25,587 bases of DNA from Clostridiales bacterium. GTDB lineage: Bacteria; Bacillota; Clostridia; Lachnospirales; Lachnospiraceae. The position numbers were made by a program, and so were the translations under genes. Location: positions 59,956-85,542 of the forward strand of contig QAKV01000040.1 of NCBI GenBank assembly GCA_003343625.1. The letters run 5' to 3'. The notes below the pieces were generated by a model that searched no databases, was not told the origin of the DNA, and was given only the letters and a program-made list of their open reading frames with translations. Shown here piece after piece: positions 14,731 through 23,961 of this stretch (position 1 is the first letter of the stretch; every line of letters starts with the position of its first letter).

Positions 14731-16839
14731 ATGAGCCTTATGGGAAAAAAGGCCGTCCTTTTGGTGCTGGCGGCGGTTTTGATAGAGGTGACGCTTTGTC
14801 AGGCGTCTTTCTGGATCACATGGGGAAAAAAGGGAGAAGATCTGATGCAGAGAATGGAAGTGATCTGCGAAGATGTTTCCCTGGAGGAGATGGATGCAGC
14901 CGCAGGGGAATTCCCCGGGACGACAGCAGGGGAAGAAGCGGAGATTTACAGTCCCCCGGGAGTTGTGATATTCCGGCTGAGAGGGTTGGATCAGGAGGTG
15001 AGCCGGCTGCATCTGGATCTTTCGCTTCCGGAGGACGCTCCGGTTTTGGTTACGGTGTATGCCAGGGATGAGGGAAACAGTTATATTTATCAGCTCGGCA
15101 AAGGACGGATCCTCCTTTCTTCCGTACCGGAGAACTCCTGGATGAAGCTTTATCCTTACGGCCGGGTGAAGGATCTCTACATCCGGGTGGAAACGGCGGA
15201 TGAACGGGGAGAGGGAGCGGCAGGATCGATGGGAGCACTCTCCCTTGGACTTCGCGGGGCGGAAATCAATGGCAGGATGCCTTTTTCCTTCCGCTGGCCC
15301 AGAGTTCTGGCCATCGCCGCTGTCCTCCTTTTTTTGTACGGGCTTCGATCGGGAAGCCGGCTGCATGAGATTCCTTTTCTGGCGGAAGAGGAAAACCGGA
15401 GGGGAAGATGGAAACGGCTTGCGGCTGCGGCTGGGCTGACGGCTGTTTTAATCGGGGCGGCCGGGATCTTCGTGCAGATCAATCCGGACTGCCGCCGGAA
15501 TCTTGCGCCTCATCACGCCCAGTATCAGGAACTGGCAGTCGCGTTGAGCCGTGGGGAAGTGAGTGTGGGCGAAGCGGATCCCCGCCTTCTGGAAGTGGAG
15601 AACCCCTATGATACCATTTACCTGCAGGCGAATCGGATTCCCTATCAGGCGGACTATTCCTATTATGATGGGAAGTACTATGTATATTTCGGCATCGTGC
15701 CGGAGCTGCTCCTCTATTTGCCTGTCTATCTGCTCACGGGCAAGGCGCTGCCCAATTATCTGGCGGTGTTCGCTTTTTTTGCCGGATTTATTTTGGCGTG
15801 CGCAGGGCTGTGGTGGGAGCTCATGCGCCGGTATTTCCCGAAAGCGCCGTTTTATTTGTACGGGATCGGGATGCTCCTGCTCTCTGGCAGCTATTCCCTC
15901 TTTTATCTGTTGATCCGCCCGGATCTCTATCACGTGCCCATCATCGCTTCCTGCATGTTTACGGCGGCGGGGCTCTGGGCCTATCTGCGCGGCCTTATCG
16001 GCGGCCGGAAGAGAACGGCCTGGTATGCGTTGGGGTCTTTGTGTCTGGCGCTGACGGCAGGCTGCAGGCCGCAGTTCGTGCTGTTCGCGCTGTTGGCCAT
16101 CCCGCTGTTTTGGGAAGAAATTTTTCGGAAGCGCTCCCTGTTTTCCAGGCAGGGGGCCGGCCGGACGGCCGCTCTGCTCCTCCCCTTTTTGGCGGTGGCC
16201 GCAGGGCTGATGTATTACAATGCGCTGCGGTTTCAGTCTCCGTTGGATTTCGGCGCATCCTACAGTATGACCAGCAACGATATGACCCACAGGGGATTCA
16301 ATCTGTCCAGGATCCTTTACGGGCTCTGGTACTTTCTGCTGGAACCGCCCCGCATGGAGGCATCCTTCCCTTATCTGATGAGCGCCGCCATCGAAACCGA
16401 TTATCCCGGAAGGATGGTGAGCGAAAGCTGCCTGGGCGGGATCTTCGCCTGCAGCCTGCTCTCCTGGCCGGTCTTCTGCCTGGTTAGCAGGAAATTCTTC
16501 CGGCGGGGGATGCCAAAGGGAACGCCCATGGCGGCGGCCGCGGTGGGCGTGAGTCTGTTTATCGCGGCCGCAGACGCCACGGGAGCGGGAATTTTGCAGC
16601 GCTACAGCTGCGATATCTCCTTCGGCCTGTTTCTGGCCGCCGCGATCTGCCTGCTGCTTTTGGCGGAATGGGCCAGGGAGAGGAGAGTCTATGGGGCGTT
16701 TGTATTTTGGCTGAAAGCGTCGACGCTGCTGCACATAGCGTTTCTGTTTCTGGTGCTGATCCAGACGGACAGCAGCGTCAATCTGCTCGCCGGAAATCCT
16801 CAGCTGTACTATTCCATTCAGGCGATGTTGCGCCTGTAA
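14731..16839 (+). CDS. Large multi-pass membrane protein, possible GT-C-type glycosyltransferase
   Basis: The 702-residue protein starts with a membrane helix (about 6-24), then an outer beta-rich domain (about 30-185), then some ten or more hydrophobic helices from about 188 to the end. Between helices lies NPYDTIYLQANRIPYQADYS followed by YYDGKYYVYFGIVPE, a block I associate with clostridial membrane proteins of the glycosyltransferase-39/GT-C type, though no catalytic acidic motif near the N-terminus was clear. The ATG at 14731 is preferred because GGGAGG lies just upstream (4-base gap) and it follows the promoter; the frame is open to 14611. It heads a set with an acyltransferase and an SGNH esterase, so a part in making or exporting a decorated surface glycan is plausible but unproven. 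Confidence 0.6.
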   Translation: MSLMGKKAVLLVLAAVLIEVTLCQASFWITWGKKGEDLMQRMEVICEDVSLEEMDAAAGEFPGTTAGEEAEIYSPPGVVIFRLRGLDQEVSRLHLDLSLPEDAPVLVTVYARDEGNSYIYQLGKGRILLSSVPENSWMKLYPYGRVKDLYIRVETADERGEGAAGSMGALSLGLRGAEINGRMPFSFRWPRVLAIAAVLLFLYGLRSGSRLHEIPFLAEEENRRGRWKRLAAAAGLTAVLIGAAGIFVQINPDCRRNLAPHHAQYQELAVALSRGEVSVGEADPRLLEVENPYDTIYLQANRIPYQADYSYYDGKYYVYFGIVPELLLYLPVYLLTGKALPNYLAVFAFFAGFILACAGLWWELMRRYFPKAPFYLYGIGMLLLSGSYSLFYLLIRPDLYHVPIIASCMFTAAGLWAYLRGLIGGRKRTAWYALGSLCLALTAGCRPQFVLFALLAIPLFWEEIFRKRSLFSRQGAGRTAALLLPFLAVAAGLMYYNALRFQSPLDFGASYSMTSNDMTHRGFNLSRILYGLWYFLLEPPRMEASFPYLMSAAIETDYPGRMVSESCLGGIFACSLLSWPVFCLVSRKFFRRGMPKGTPMAAAAVGVSLFIAAADATGAGILQRYSCDISFGLFLAAAICLLLLAEWARERRVYGAFVFWLKASTLLHIAFLFLVLIQTDSSVNLLAGNPQLYYSIQAMLRL

Positions 16840-16850
16840 CAGGAGGGAAG

Positions 16851-17840
16851 ATGAAGCGAAGAACCTGTTTTTTGACCCGGGAACAGTCCATGATCCTGAG
16901 GGGAGCGGGAGTGATCCTGGTGATGGTCACCCATTTCATCAACTGGTATGCGGATTTGTTCAACTGCGAGCCTTTGCGCTATGCCCTGATGCGGTCGGGC
17001 ATTTACGGGGTGGATCTGTTCTTTCTGGCATCGGGATACGGTTTGGTTAAGAGCGCGTCCGGAAAAAAGATCAGGGGTATTTTTTTGTGGAAACGATTCA
17101 AAAACACCTATCTTCCCTACCTTCTGATCGTGGGCTGCATCGAGCTGACATCCGGGGGGATCCACGGCGCGAAAGACTGGTACCAGTTTTTCACCGGCTA
17201 TGATTATTGGTTTATCCGGAATATCCTGGTGTTTTACCTGGCCTTTTTTCTCGTCTTTCGTTCCATGAAGACCCCGGGGAGCAGGATTACGGCGCTGGCG
17301 GCCTGTACGATCGCCTATACGGCATGGCTGATCGCGGAGAAGAGAGCGGATTTCTGGTATGTTTCCAATGTGGCTTTCTGGCTGGGGGCTGCTATCGCCC
17401 AATACGAAAAAAAATTACTCAAAATTGCCAATTTTCTCTATCCGGCCTGGATCGCCGCGCTGGCTCTGGGCGTAGGCTGGGTGGTAAAAAGCGGCATGGA
17501 CGGAAGGCTCATTCCCCCTATGGGATGGGAAAAAATAAGGGATGGAATCGCGGCCAGCGCCATATGGACGCTGTTCGCCGCTCAGGCGGCTTGTCTGCTC
17601 AGGGGGCGATTGCTGTGTTTCTTGATTTTTTTGGGGGAGATTTCCCTGGAAATGTATCTTTTGCACCTGTTCCTTTTTTATCGGGTGCTCAACGGTTTCC
17701 CTGAGCTGGGGATCGTCGCGGTGGGGGCGTTGTCTATCGGGCTGACCGCAGTCCTTTCCTGGCTGATTCACTGGCTGTTCTCCCTGCTGTTTTCGGCGGC
17801 GGAGGCGTTGGGAAAGAAAAGCGGGAAAAAGGGGCGCTAA
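16851..17840 (+). CDS. Acyltransferase-3 family membrane protein
   Basis: The 329-residue protein has about ten membrane helices. Its start matches the acyltransferase-3 (OafA/YrhL) pattern: ILRGAGVILVMVTHF with the conserved His28, then GVDLFFLASGYGL (53-65) and WKRFKNTYLPYLL. Such proteins carry acyl groups, usually acetyl, across the membrane onto sugars of peptidoglycan, lipopolysaccharide, teichoic acid or antibiotics. AGGAGGGAAG precedes the ATG at 16851, which lies 11 bases after the upstream stop; the frame extends to 16668 inside the previous gene without a better site. The next gene encodes an exported SGNH protein. Many acyltransferase-3 systems need exactly such a partner, fused or separate, to finish the transfer, so the two likely work together (inference). 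Confidence 0.85.
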   Translation: MKRRTCFLTREQSMILRGAGVILVMVTHFINWYADLFNCEPLRYALMRSGIYGVDLFFLASGYGLVKSASGKKIRGIFLWKRFKNTYLPYLLIVGCIELTSGGIHGAKDWYQFFTGYDYWFIRNILVFYLAFFLVFRSMKTPGSRITALAACTIAYTAWLIAEKRADFWYVSNVAFWLGAAIAQYEKKLLKIANFLYPAWIAALALGVGWVVKSGMDGRLIPPMGWEKIRDGIAASAIWTLFAAQAACLLRGRLLCFLIFLGEISLEMYLLHLFLFYRVLNGFPELGIVAVGALSIGLTAVLSWLIHWLFSLLFSAAEALGKKSGKKGR

Positions 17841-17859
17841 GAGGAGCGCGATGAAGGAG

Positions 17860-17877
17860 GGCCGCAGGAGCGGCCGG
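17860..17877 (+). promoter_or_regulatory. Small hairpin between the acyltransferase and SGNH genes
   Basis: GGCCGC and GCGGCC pair around AGGA in the 50-base gap, just before the ribosome site GGAGGAAAG of the SGNH gene. No T-run follows. It may protect or tune the downstream message. Confidence 0.35.
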
Positions 17878-17890
17878 ATAGGAGGAAAGA

Positions 17891-18865
17891 ATGAGGAAGG
17901 GAACGAAGAAGTGGACGGTTCTGGCAGCGTTTGCGGCCGCATGTTTTTGGTTCATCGGGTTCGAAGCCAACGCCGCTGAGGCGCAGTCCGCGCTGATTCA
18001 GATGCCGGGATTCGTGGTGGAGCAGTGGCCTGCGCCCCGGGTGATGGCGGTGAACCAGTCGGCAGCGGTGCGGAATCTGGCGCAGGAAGACGCACAGACT
18101 ATCGGTGCCGTGGAAGCGGGCCAGACGGTCAACGCCTGGGGGCAGACGGATAACGGATGGTACTTCATCGAATGCGGGCAGACGCTGGGATATGTCCGCT
18201 ATGAGGCGGCCGCTTTCGTGGATGAAGCCGTGTTGGCTCAGCTGAAGGAGCAAAACCGTCAGGCTCAGCAGGCGGCTGAAGAAGCGGCCCGGGCAGCAGC
18301 TGAAGAGGCGGCCCGTCAGGCGCGGATTGCCGCGGCGGCGCAGGTACAGCCGGCGATGGCAGCAGGCGTGGTGTTCATCGGGGACTCCCGCATGGTGACG
18401 TTAAAGGAGGATGTGGAAGAGGCGTTCGGGATCTGTCCGGTTGCGGTGGTAGCGCAAAATGGCAGCCGTTATGAGTGGTTTCACGATTCCGCCATTCCAC
18501 AGGCGGATCGGATCATCGGTCAGGGCAGCCGGGTGGTGATCAATATGGGAGTGAACGATCTGTCCTATGCGTCCAAATACGCCGAGGATGTGAACTACTG
18601 GGGCGCAGTCTGGACCCAGAGGGGGGCCACGGTTTACTATGCGTCCGTCAATCCGGTCTGGGCCAACAGCCATAACATCACACAGGAAAGGGTGGATCTG
18701 TTCAACTCCGCCCTCCGTTCCCGGCTGATCCCTCAGGTGATCTGGCTGGACAGCAGCTCTTACCTGATGCAGGCGGGCGTGCATGCGGTGGACGGACTCC
18801 ACTATAAACCGGATACCAACCTGGTGCTGTACAATTATTATATGACTGCGATCGGAGCGGTCTGA
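17891..18865 (+). CDS. Exported SH3-SGNH/GDSL esterase or acyltransferase partner
   Basis: The 324-residue protein has a signal peptide (1-28, likely cut after ANA), an SH3-like wall-binding domain (about 50-112), an Ala/Glu/Gln-rich helix likely to be coiled coil (113-150) and an SGNH hydrolase domain (158-324). The catalytic set is complete: FIGDSRM with Ser166, QNG with Gly191, GVND with Asn222, and DGLHY with Asp301 and His304. It should therefore be active outside the cell, adding or removing ester groups on wall polymers. The ribosome site GGAGG is five bases before the ATG. It follows the acyltransferase-3 gene, which resembles split O-acetylation pairs such as PatA/PatB or the two halves of OafA. 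An independent esterase role is also possible. Confidence 0.88.
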   Translation: MRKGTKKWTVLAAFAAACFWFIGFEANAAEAQSALIQMPGFVVEQWPAPRVMAVNQSAAVRNLAQEDAQTIGAVEAGQTVNAWGQTDNGWYFIECGQTLGYVRYEAAAFVDEAVLAQLKEQNRQAQQAAEEAARAAAEEAARQARIAAAAQVQPAMAAGVVFIGDSRMVTLKEDVEEAFGICPVAVVAQNGSRYEWFHDSAIPQADRIIGQGSRVVINMGVNDLSYASKYAEDVNYWGAVWTQRGATVYYASVNPVWANSHNITQERVDLFNSALRSRLIPQVIWLDSSSYLMQAGVHAVDGLHYKPDTNLVLYNYYMTAIGAV

Positions 18866-18878
18866 AAGGGAAAGGAAC

Positions 18879-19589
18879 ATGCGATTTCGACATATATTAT
18901 TTGATCTGGACGGAACGCTTTTGCCCATGCGACAGGAGGAATTCGTGGCATATTACATGCCTCTTCTGGCCCGTGCCTATGGAAAACGGAAGGAAGGGAT
19001 GGACGGAAGGGCCCTGATCGGGACGGTTTGGGACGGCTATAAAGCAATGATCTCAAACGATGGCAGCCGTACAAACAGAGAGGCGTTCTGGGAACGCATG
19101 GAGGGCAGGCTGCCCCTGCCGCTGCAGGAGGCGGAAGAGATCGCCCTGGATTTTTATCAAAATGACTTCAATCAGGCCAAAGCCGCGACGAAACCGTCGC
19201 CCTTGGCGAACCTGGCGGTAAAGACGGCGAAAGAAAACGGGATGGCGGTCTATTTGGCCACCAATCCCGTCTTTCCCCGCTGTGCCACCGAAAACAGGAT
19301 CCGCTGGGCGGGGGTGGATGCTTCGGATTTCGAGGTTATCACCACCTACGAGGACAACCGGTTTTGTAAACCAAATCCCAACTATTTTTCCGATCTGCTG
19401 AGACGTTTTTCACTGGATCCCGGAGAGTGCCTGATGGTGGGAAATGATGTGGAAGAGGATCTGGCTGCAGGAAAGGTGGGAATTTCCACATTTCTGGTGA
19501 CGGATACGATGGAGAATCCCAAAAACCTTCCTGTCCGCTCCGACTATACGGGATCCCTTCGGGAGCTGGTCGGTTTCATTGGAAATTGA
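18879..19589 (+). CDS. HAD-family hydrolase, probable small-molecule phosphatase
   Basis: The 236-residue protein shows all four haloacid-dehalogenase motifs: FDLDGTLLP with nucleophile Asp9 and acid Asp11, LATNPVF (motif II Thr), FCKPNPNYF with the motif III Lys, and MVGNDVEEDLAAGKVGI (motif IV). A helical cap domain lies between motifs I and II (about 18-105), as in subfamily IA (phosphoglycolate phosphatase-like). The substrate cannot be told from sequence. It starts 13 bases after the SGNH stop and is probably the last gene of that operon. Its last 14 bases overlap the end of the permease gene on the opposite strand, so there is no room for a separate terminator between the convergent units. 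Confidence 0.88.
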   Translation: MRFRHILFDLDGTLLPMRQEEFVAYYMPLLARAYGKRKEGMDGRALIGTVWDGYKAMISNDGSRTNREAFWERMEGRLPLPLQEAEEIALDFYQNDFNQAKAATKPSPLANLAVKTAKENGMAVYLATNPVFPRCATENRIRWAGVDASDFEVITTYEDNRFCKPNPNYFSDLLRRFSLDPGECLMVGNDVEEDLAAGKVGISTFLVTDTMENPKNLPVRSDYTGSLRELVGFIGN

Positions 19590-21912
19590 GTATCCGGGAC
19601 GCAGAGAGACGGCAGATTCGTCTGGCGGGTTCCAGGACGGCGAACAGGGCGGCCAGACCCATCAGAGCCAGAATGAACAGCAGGGAATCCAACGGAAAGA
19701 TCCAGGCATCGCCCCAGCGGCTCGCCACCAGGAGGTCGTATATTTGAAAATGGAGGGGAAAGCCCAGAAGGCAGCCTGACAGGATCCCTCCTCCCAGATA
19801 GGTCAGCGCTTCCGCTGCCACCATTTTTACCAATTCTGCGTCATCGGCGCCGATAGCCCTCATGGCGGCGTATTGCTGCAGCCGCGCGGATACGCTCATG
19901 GAAATGGCGTTGATGATATTGAAGAAGGAAATCAGGGCAATCACTGCCAGAAATCCGTATAAAAACAGGAAAAATACATAATAGACAGCCCTGCTTTCCG
20001 CATTTTCCAGCCGGTGGTCTGAAAACCGAACCTGAGCGCCGGCGGCCTGTCGGATGGCATCCACGTCCTCTTCAGGCGCATTTCGATCCAGCTGCAGATC
20101 CAGGATCGTATAGCCGGACAGGCCGGTGATTTGCTCGAACACCTCTTCCGAGCAGATGACGATCTGAGCGCCTTCCGACGCATCGAAGGGGCACTTGGAC
20201 AGGACGCCCGACACGGGAAGCTCCGTTTCTGAGCCTGCGAAGCCCAGAGCGAGGACGTCTCCTGTGGAAAGAGGGTTGTCAGGAGAAAAGACAGTCAGCA
20301 GCCCCTGGCCGTTTCGGACAGGAGCGACAGATCCTTCTGTCATCAGATCCTTCGCCCAGCCGAACTGGTTTTCTTCATAAGAGATCAGATCGATGGAGCA
20401 GGGCTGCCCGCCGGCCGTGACGGTCATTTCATAGGCAAAACTCCTCCCGTAAACCCGTCTGACCGACGGGTTTTTTAACAGCGTTTCGCTCAACTCCTTC
20501 GGGATGGAACAGGTATTGTCCGGGCTTATGATGGAAAAGTCCGGCGAATAGGGCTGCAGGACGGTGAGGGCGTGGCGGGCGAAATCCAGCGTGGGCTGAA
20601 AGGATAAGAACAGGATGATGCTGAAGGCGAAGGAAGCGGACAGCAGAAAGAAGTTCTTTTTGCTTCCTGCAGCATGATGGATTCCCAGGGCGATTTCTAC
20701 CGGGAAGAGTTTGAGATCAGCAGCCCGCCTGACTGCAAAAAGGGTGCCAGCGTTGCCGGCGGCTGCCGTCAGAGGGGATACCTTCGATGCCTTCTCGGCG
20801 GGAGAATGGGCGGCGAAAAGCACGGTTAAAAGGCCCAGAAGGCTCCCGGACAGAATGCCGATCCAACTGATGCCGAGTGCGGGTATTTCCGAAAAATAGG
20901 TGGGAGTCAGGTAACGCAGCAGGGCGCACAGCCCCCAGACCATCAGGACAGAAAGAAACAGCCCGGCCGGAATGGCGGTGCGGCACCAGTGCAGAGCTTC
21001 CCTTCTCACGAACCGCCTGACCTGTTTCTCTGTGGCCCCCAGGCAGCGCAGCAGACCGAAAAATTCCGTCCGACGCGCCACATTGCTATTCAAACTCCCG
21101 GAAATCATAAGGATTCCGGAGATCACCACCAGGATGGAGAGAATGGCTGCCGTAGCATAAATCTGCATCATGTAGAGGTCATTGGTCTGAAACATCAGCC
21201 CTAAAAGTTTTGTGTTTTGTCCTATCTGGACGGTGGGAAGCTGTGCGGTCAGCTCCGCGATGGTTCTCTGGATTCGACAGAAGGGAAAGAACTGCACATA
21301 AAGATCCGTATCCGCCGGATCAGCGCCTTCAGCGAAGCAGTCCGTCCAGGTTTCCATTCCGACGAAAGCGCCGAAGGCATCGGAGACCGTAAGCATGGAA
21401 GTGTCTCCGGTAAAGCCGGTGACGATGAAATCCAGTTTTCCCTGAGGGGTGCTCATCTCCAGCGGATCTCCAACCGCCAGTCCGAGCCGCTTTTTGACGC
21501 TTTTGGTCAGCAGGATTTCACCTTTTTGGGAAGGAAACCGTCCTTCTTCGATCCGAACGGAGGGAAAAAAGGACAGAAATTTTTCGTCCATACCGCAGAT
21601 CACCGTCCGTATGCCTGCGATTTCATATTCCTGATCCAGCCGATAGTTCAGCGTCGCATATCGTGCGGCTTCTTTTACTTCGGGCCGGGAGCGCAGGATG
21701 GCCTCGTCCTGCACGCTGATACCGCGAAACGCTGCATGCCAGGCACCGTCAGTCTGTATGGCCTGCAGACGCATGCAGCGCATATACATATCCGCCATGC
21801 CGAAAATAGCGGACACGAGAAAGACGGCGAGGAGGATGCACAGACGGGTGAGGCGGCTCTGACGGCGATGGGCTTTCGCGTAGAGGGGGATCAGATCCAG
21901 ATAGTTTTTCAT
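19576..21912 (-). CDS. ABC transporter permease with two FtsX domains
   Basis: The 778-residue membrane protein has an N-terminal helix (about 20-42), an outer domain (about 45-245), three helices with the first FtsX domain (about 250-370, including ARRTEFFGLLRCLGATEKQV), a helix near 420, a second outer domain (about 440-635) and a final three-helix FtsX domain (about 640-775, SARLQQYAAMRAIGADDAEL). This full double-FtsX form resembles Vex, MacB-like or peptide-efflux permeases that move substrates at the outer membrane face rather than import. Its ATG overlaps the ATPase stop (ATGA, 21909-21912). Together with the kinase and regulator upstream it suggests defence against or release of an envelope-active peptide. 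The substrate is unknown. Confidence 0.88.
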   Translation of the reverse strand: MKNYLDLIPLYAKAHRRQSRLTRLCILLAVFLVSAIFGMADMYMRCMRLQAIQTDGAWHAAFRGISVQDEAILRSRPEVKEAARYATLNYRLDQEYEIAGIRTVICGMDEKFLSFFPSVRIEEGRFPSQKGEILLTKSVKKRLGLAVGDPLEMSTPQGKLDFIVTGFTGDTSMLTVSDAFGAFVGMETWTDCFAEGADPADTDLYVQFFPFCRIQRTIAELTAQLPTVQIGQNTKLLGLMFQTNDLYMMQIYATAAILSILVVISGILMISGSLNSNVARRTEFFGLLRCLGATEKQVRRFVRREALHWCRTAIPAGLFLSVLMVWGLCALLRYLTPTYFSEIPALGISWIGILSGSLLGLLTVLFAAHSPAEKASKVSPLTAAAGNAGTLFAVRRAADLKLFPVEIALGIHHAAGSKKNFFLLSASFAFSIILFLSFQPTLDFARHALTVLQPYSPDFSIISPDNTCSIPKELSETLLKNPSVRRVYGRSFAYEMTVTAGGQPCSIDLISYEENQFGWAKDLMTEGSVAPVRNGQGLLTVFSPDNPLSTGDVLALGFAGSETELPVSGVLSKCPFDASEGAQIVICSEEVFEQITGLSGYTILDLQLDRNAPEEDVDAIRQAAGAQVRFSDHRLENAESRAVYYVFFLFLYGFLAVIALISFFNIINAISMSVSARLQQYAAMRAIGADDAELVKMVAAEALTYLGGGILSGCLLGFPLHFQIYDLLVASRWGDAWIFPLDSLLFILALMGLAALFAVLEPARRICRLSASRILNFQ

Positions 21913-22592
21913 CGTTTTGCACCTCCCAACTCTTTTAAAATTCCGTCGCTGACGCGCAGCACCCGGTCGGCGGAGGCGGTGAGGTTTATGTTATGGGTGA
22001 TCATCAGTACGGTTTGCCTGTAATGGCGGGATGCTTTCAGAAGCAAATCCATCACATCCTGGCTGTTTTTCGTATCCAGATTTCCTGTGGGCTCGTCGGC
22101 CAGCACCAGCATGGGTCGGGAGATGAGCGCTCTGCCGATGGCAACGCGCTGCTGCTGCCCGCCGGAAATCTGGCTGGGCAGATGGCGCCGGCGATCGGAA
22201 AGCCCCAATACCTCCAGCATCTCTTCCACCTGCGAAGGATCCGGCTTTTGATGATCCAGGAGCAGGGGGAAGACGATGTTTTGTTCCACATTCAGCTCGG
22301 AAATCAGCTGGAAGGACTGGAAGATGAAGCCGATATTGCGCCTTCGAAAGATGGTTCGATGATTTTCGCTCAGGGAAAAAAGATCCCGCCCGTCCAGGAG
22401 AACCGTCCCTGAACTGGGTTCATCCAGACCTCCGATACAGTTTAGCAGCGTGCTTTTACCGGAGCCGGATTCCCCCACTACCGCCACGAATTCGCCTTTC
22501 TCTACGCAGAAGGACACGTCCTGCAGGGCTTTTACCAGGGCTTCCCCGGATCCGTAGTTCTTGCACAGATGATCCACTTTCAAAATTTCCAT
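21909..22592 (-). CDS. ABC transporter ATP-binding protein (MacB/LolD type)
   Basis: The 227-residue ATPase powers the permease encoded right after it. Walker A is GESGSGKS (40-47), the Q-loop is FQSFQL (91-96), the signature is SGGQQQR (143-149), Walker B is [10 protein letters not shown] (161-170) and the switch His is in MITHN (His200). [13 protein letters not shown] is typical of the MacB/FtsE/LolD branch. AAAGGAA precedes the ATG. A 105-base gap to the kinase gene contains a hairpin and a possible separate promoter, so the transporter may be induced independently of the sensor genes. Confidence 0.95.
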   Translation of the reverse strand: MEILKVDHLCKNYGSGEALVKALQDVSFCVEKGEFVAVVGESGSGKSTLLNCIGGLDEPSSGTVLLDGRDLFSLSENHRTIFRRRNIGFIFQSFQLISELNVEQNIVFPLLLDHQKPDPSQVEEMLEVLGLSDRRRHLPSQISGGQQQRVAIGRALISRPMLVLADEPTGNLDTKNSQDVMDLLLKASRHYRQTVLMITHNINLTASADRVLRVSDGILKELGGAKR

Positions 22593-22619
22593 GATTCCTT
22601 TCCTTTCTTTTCTGGAGTT

Positions 22620-22720
22620 TTCGGTTCTGTGTCTTTAGGATAGCACGTCGGGGATTGGGATAGGTGAATCCGGGGTGACAAAAGAAGGGCGTTTTCCTTA
22701 CGATTCCGTAAGGAAGGACA
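22620..22720 (-). promoter_or_regulatory. Possible transporter promoter and CTTAC inverted repeat
   Basis: At 22701-22722 TTCCTTACG pairs with CGTAAGGAA around ATTC, overlapping the last codons of the kinase gene. Downstream on the minus strand GTGCTATCCT (-10 TATCCT) could start the ATPase message. The repeat shares TTCCTTACGA with the site upstream of the regulator at 24719. It could be a weak terminator, or the binding site of the response regulator. Confidence 0.4.
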
Positions 22721-23927
22721 GAGTGAAACAGGTACCCTGTCCTGCGGCGCTGGAAACGGTCAGAAGGCCGCCCTGGCCTTCCAGGATGGCCCGTGCCAGG
22801 GGGAGCCCCAGGCCGATCCCCGGGGATTTTGCGGGGCCTCGCCCGGTATAGAACCGCTTGAAAATGTGGGGAAGATCCTCAGGGGAAATGCCGCAGCCGT
22901 CGTCTTCCACCATGAGGCGCAGCATAGCGGGAGAGCGTTTCCAGGAAATCCGGATGGTGCTGCCCTCCCGGGTGTGATCCAGCGCGTTTTTCACCAGATT
23001 TGCGATAGCTTCCTGGGTCCATTGGGCATCGCAGAATACGGTTTCCTGCAAATCCCCCTGCAGGAGAAGGCATTTGTGTTCCAGCATGGCTCTGGTTTTC
23101 AAATCCCGGATGGAGGCATGCGCCAGTTCGGAAACGACGCATCGTTTTTTCTCAAAGGAGACGCTGCCCGCATCCAGGCGCATGACTTTCAGCAGCAGAT
23201 TGATCAGCCTTTCCATCCGCTCCAGGGACTGGAGGGATTTCCGGGCGAATTCGGAGACGGTTTCAGGGCGATCCGGCTCATTCTGCATGATTTCCGCATA
23301 CAGGTGCAGGGCGGAAAGGGGCGTTTTGAGCTGATGGGAAATATCGGAGACCGTATCCTTCAGAAACTCTTTCGCATGCCGAAGGGATTCGTTTCTGGAC
23401 TGGAGGGCGGTGGAGAGACGGTTGACGGAATCGAACAAAACGTATAGGCTTCCTGCACCATTATCGGGAAGGCGGCAGGAGAAATCCCCCTCGATGTAGC
23501 GGCGAACCGAAAAAATCGCCTCCTCCATGATGCGCTGCCTGCGCATGAAATACAGAAGCGAAGCGCCCAGGAGCAGAGCTGCGGGAAGGAGGAGCAGCAG
23601 AAGAGAAAAAACGGCCGTCTGCATCCCAGCCTGCTCCAAAAAAGGCAGGAGAATGGAATCGAATTTTTGAGCGTGTCCTGCCTTTTCCAGAAAATCCACA
23701 CCTTCCGAAGTGATGTCCGCGTTTCGCAGTGCGCGGGCCAACGCTTCTACGGATACGCCGTCCGCCAGCAGGGAGGAGACCAGCGCCTGTTTTTGGCGCA
23801 GCAAAAGGAGGCCGAAACGGTTCCTGCAAAAGCTGGAAAACACCAACGGAAAGAAGAGCAGCAGAAAGCAGGCCGTCGCTATGGACAAAAAGAACAGGCG
23901 GTTTTGTTTATCCAATAGAAATTTCAA
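22698..23927 (-). CDS. Sensor histidine kinase
   Basis: The 409-residue kinase has two membrane helices (about 11-32 and 104-127) with an outer loop of about 70 residues (33-103), a HAMP-like linker (128-185), a dimerisation domain with ISHQLKTP (phospho-accepting His198) and a catalytic domain with NLVKNALDH (N box 310-318), DDGCGIS (G1), FKRFYTGR (F box) and GIGLGLPLA (G2). The start is a TTG at 23925-23927 preceded by GGAGG. It resembles the VncS-like kinases that accompany Vex-type transporters; unlike BceS-type sensors it has a real outer domain, so it may sense a ligand directly. It follows the regulator gene by 34 bases. Confidence 0.92.
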   Translation of the reverse strand: MKFLLDKQNRLFFLSIATACFLLLFFPLVFSSFCRNRFGLLLLRQKQALVSSLLADGVSVEALARALRNADITSEGVDFLEKAGHAQKFDSILLPFLEQAGMQTAVFSLLLLLLPAALLLGASLLYFMRRQRIMEEAIFSVRRYIEGDFSCRLPDNGAGSLYVLFDSVNRLSTALQSRNESLRHAKEFLKDTVSDISHQLKTPLSALHLYAEIMQNEPDRPETVSEFARKSLQSLERMERLINLLLKVMRLDAGSVSFEKKRCVVSELAHASIRDLKTRAMLEHKCLLLQGDLQETVFCDAQWTQEAIANLVKNALDHTREGSTIRISWKRSPAMLRLMVEDDGCGISPEDLPHIFKRFYTGRGPAKSPGIGLGLPLARAILEGQGGLLTVSSAAGQGTCFTLSFLTES

Positions 23928-23961
23928 ATTTTTCCTCCATTCCGAACCGCATTTTTCAGTT

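Noticed and set aside
15448..16734. Open frame of 428 codons on the minus strand within the membrane protein gene
   Set aside because: It is a shadow of the plus-strand gene: Arg/Gln/Pro-rich with no domain, no ribosome site, and the plus-strand frame has clear membrane helices and motifs.
19576..19589. Overlap of the HAD and permease genes as a possible annotation error
   Set aside because: Both reading frames are well supported up to their stops. A 14-base convergent overlap is acceptable in bacteria.
21217..22023. Plus-strand frame of 268 codons opposite the ABC genes
   Set aside because: It lies antisense to well-supported ATPase and permease genes and has no recognisable motif or start site.
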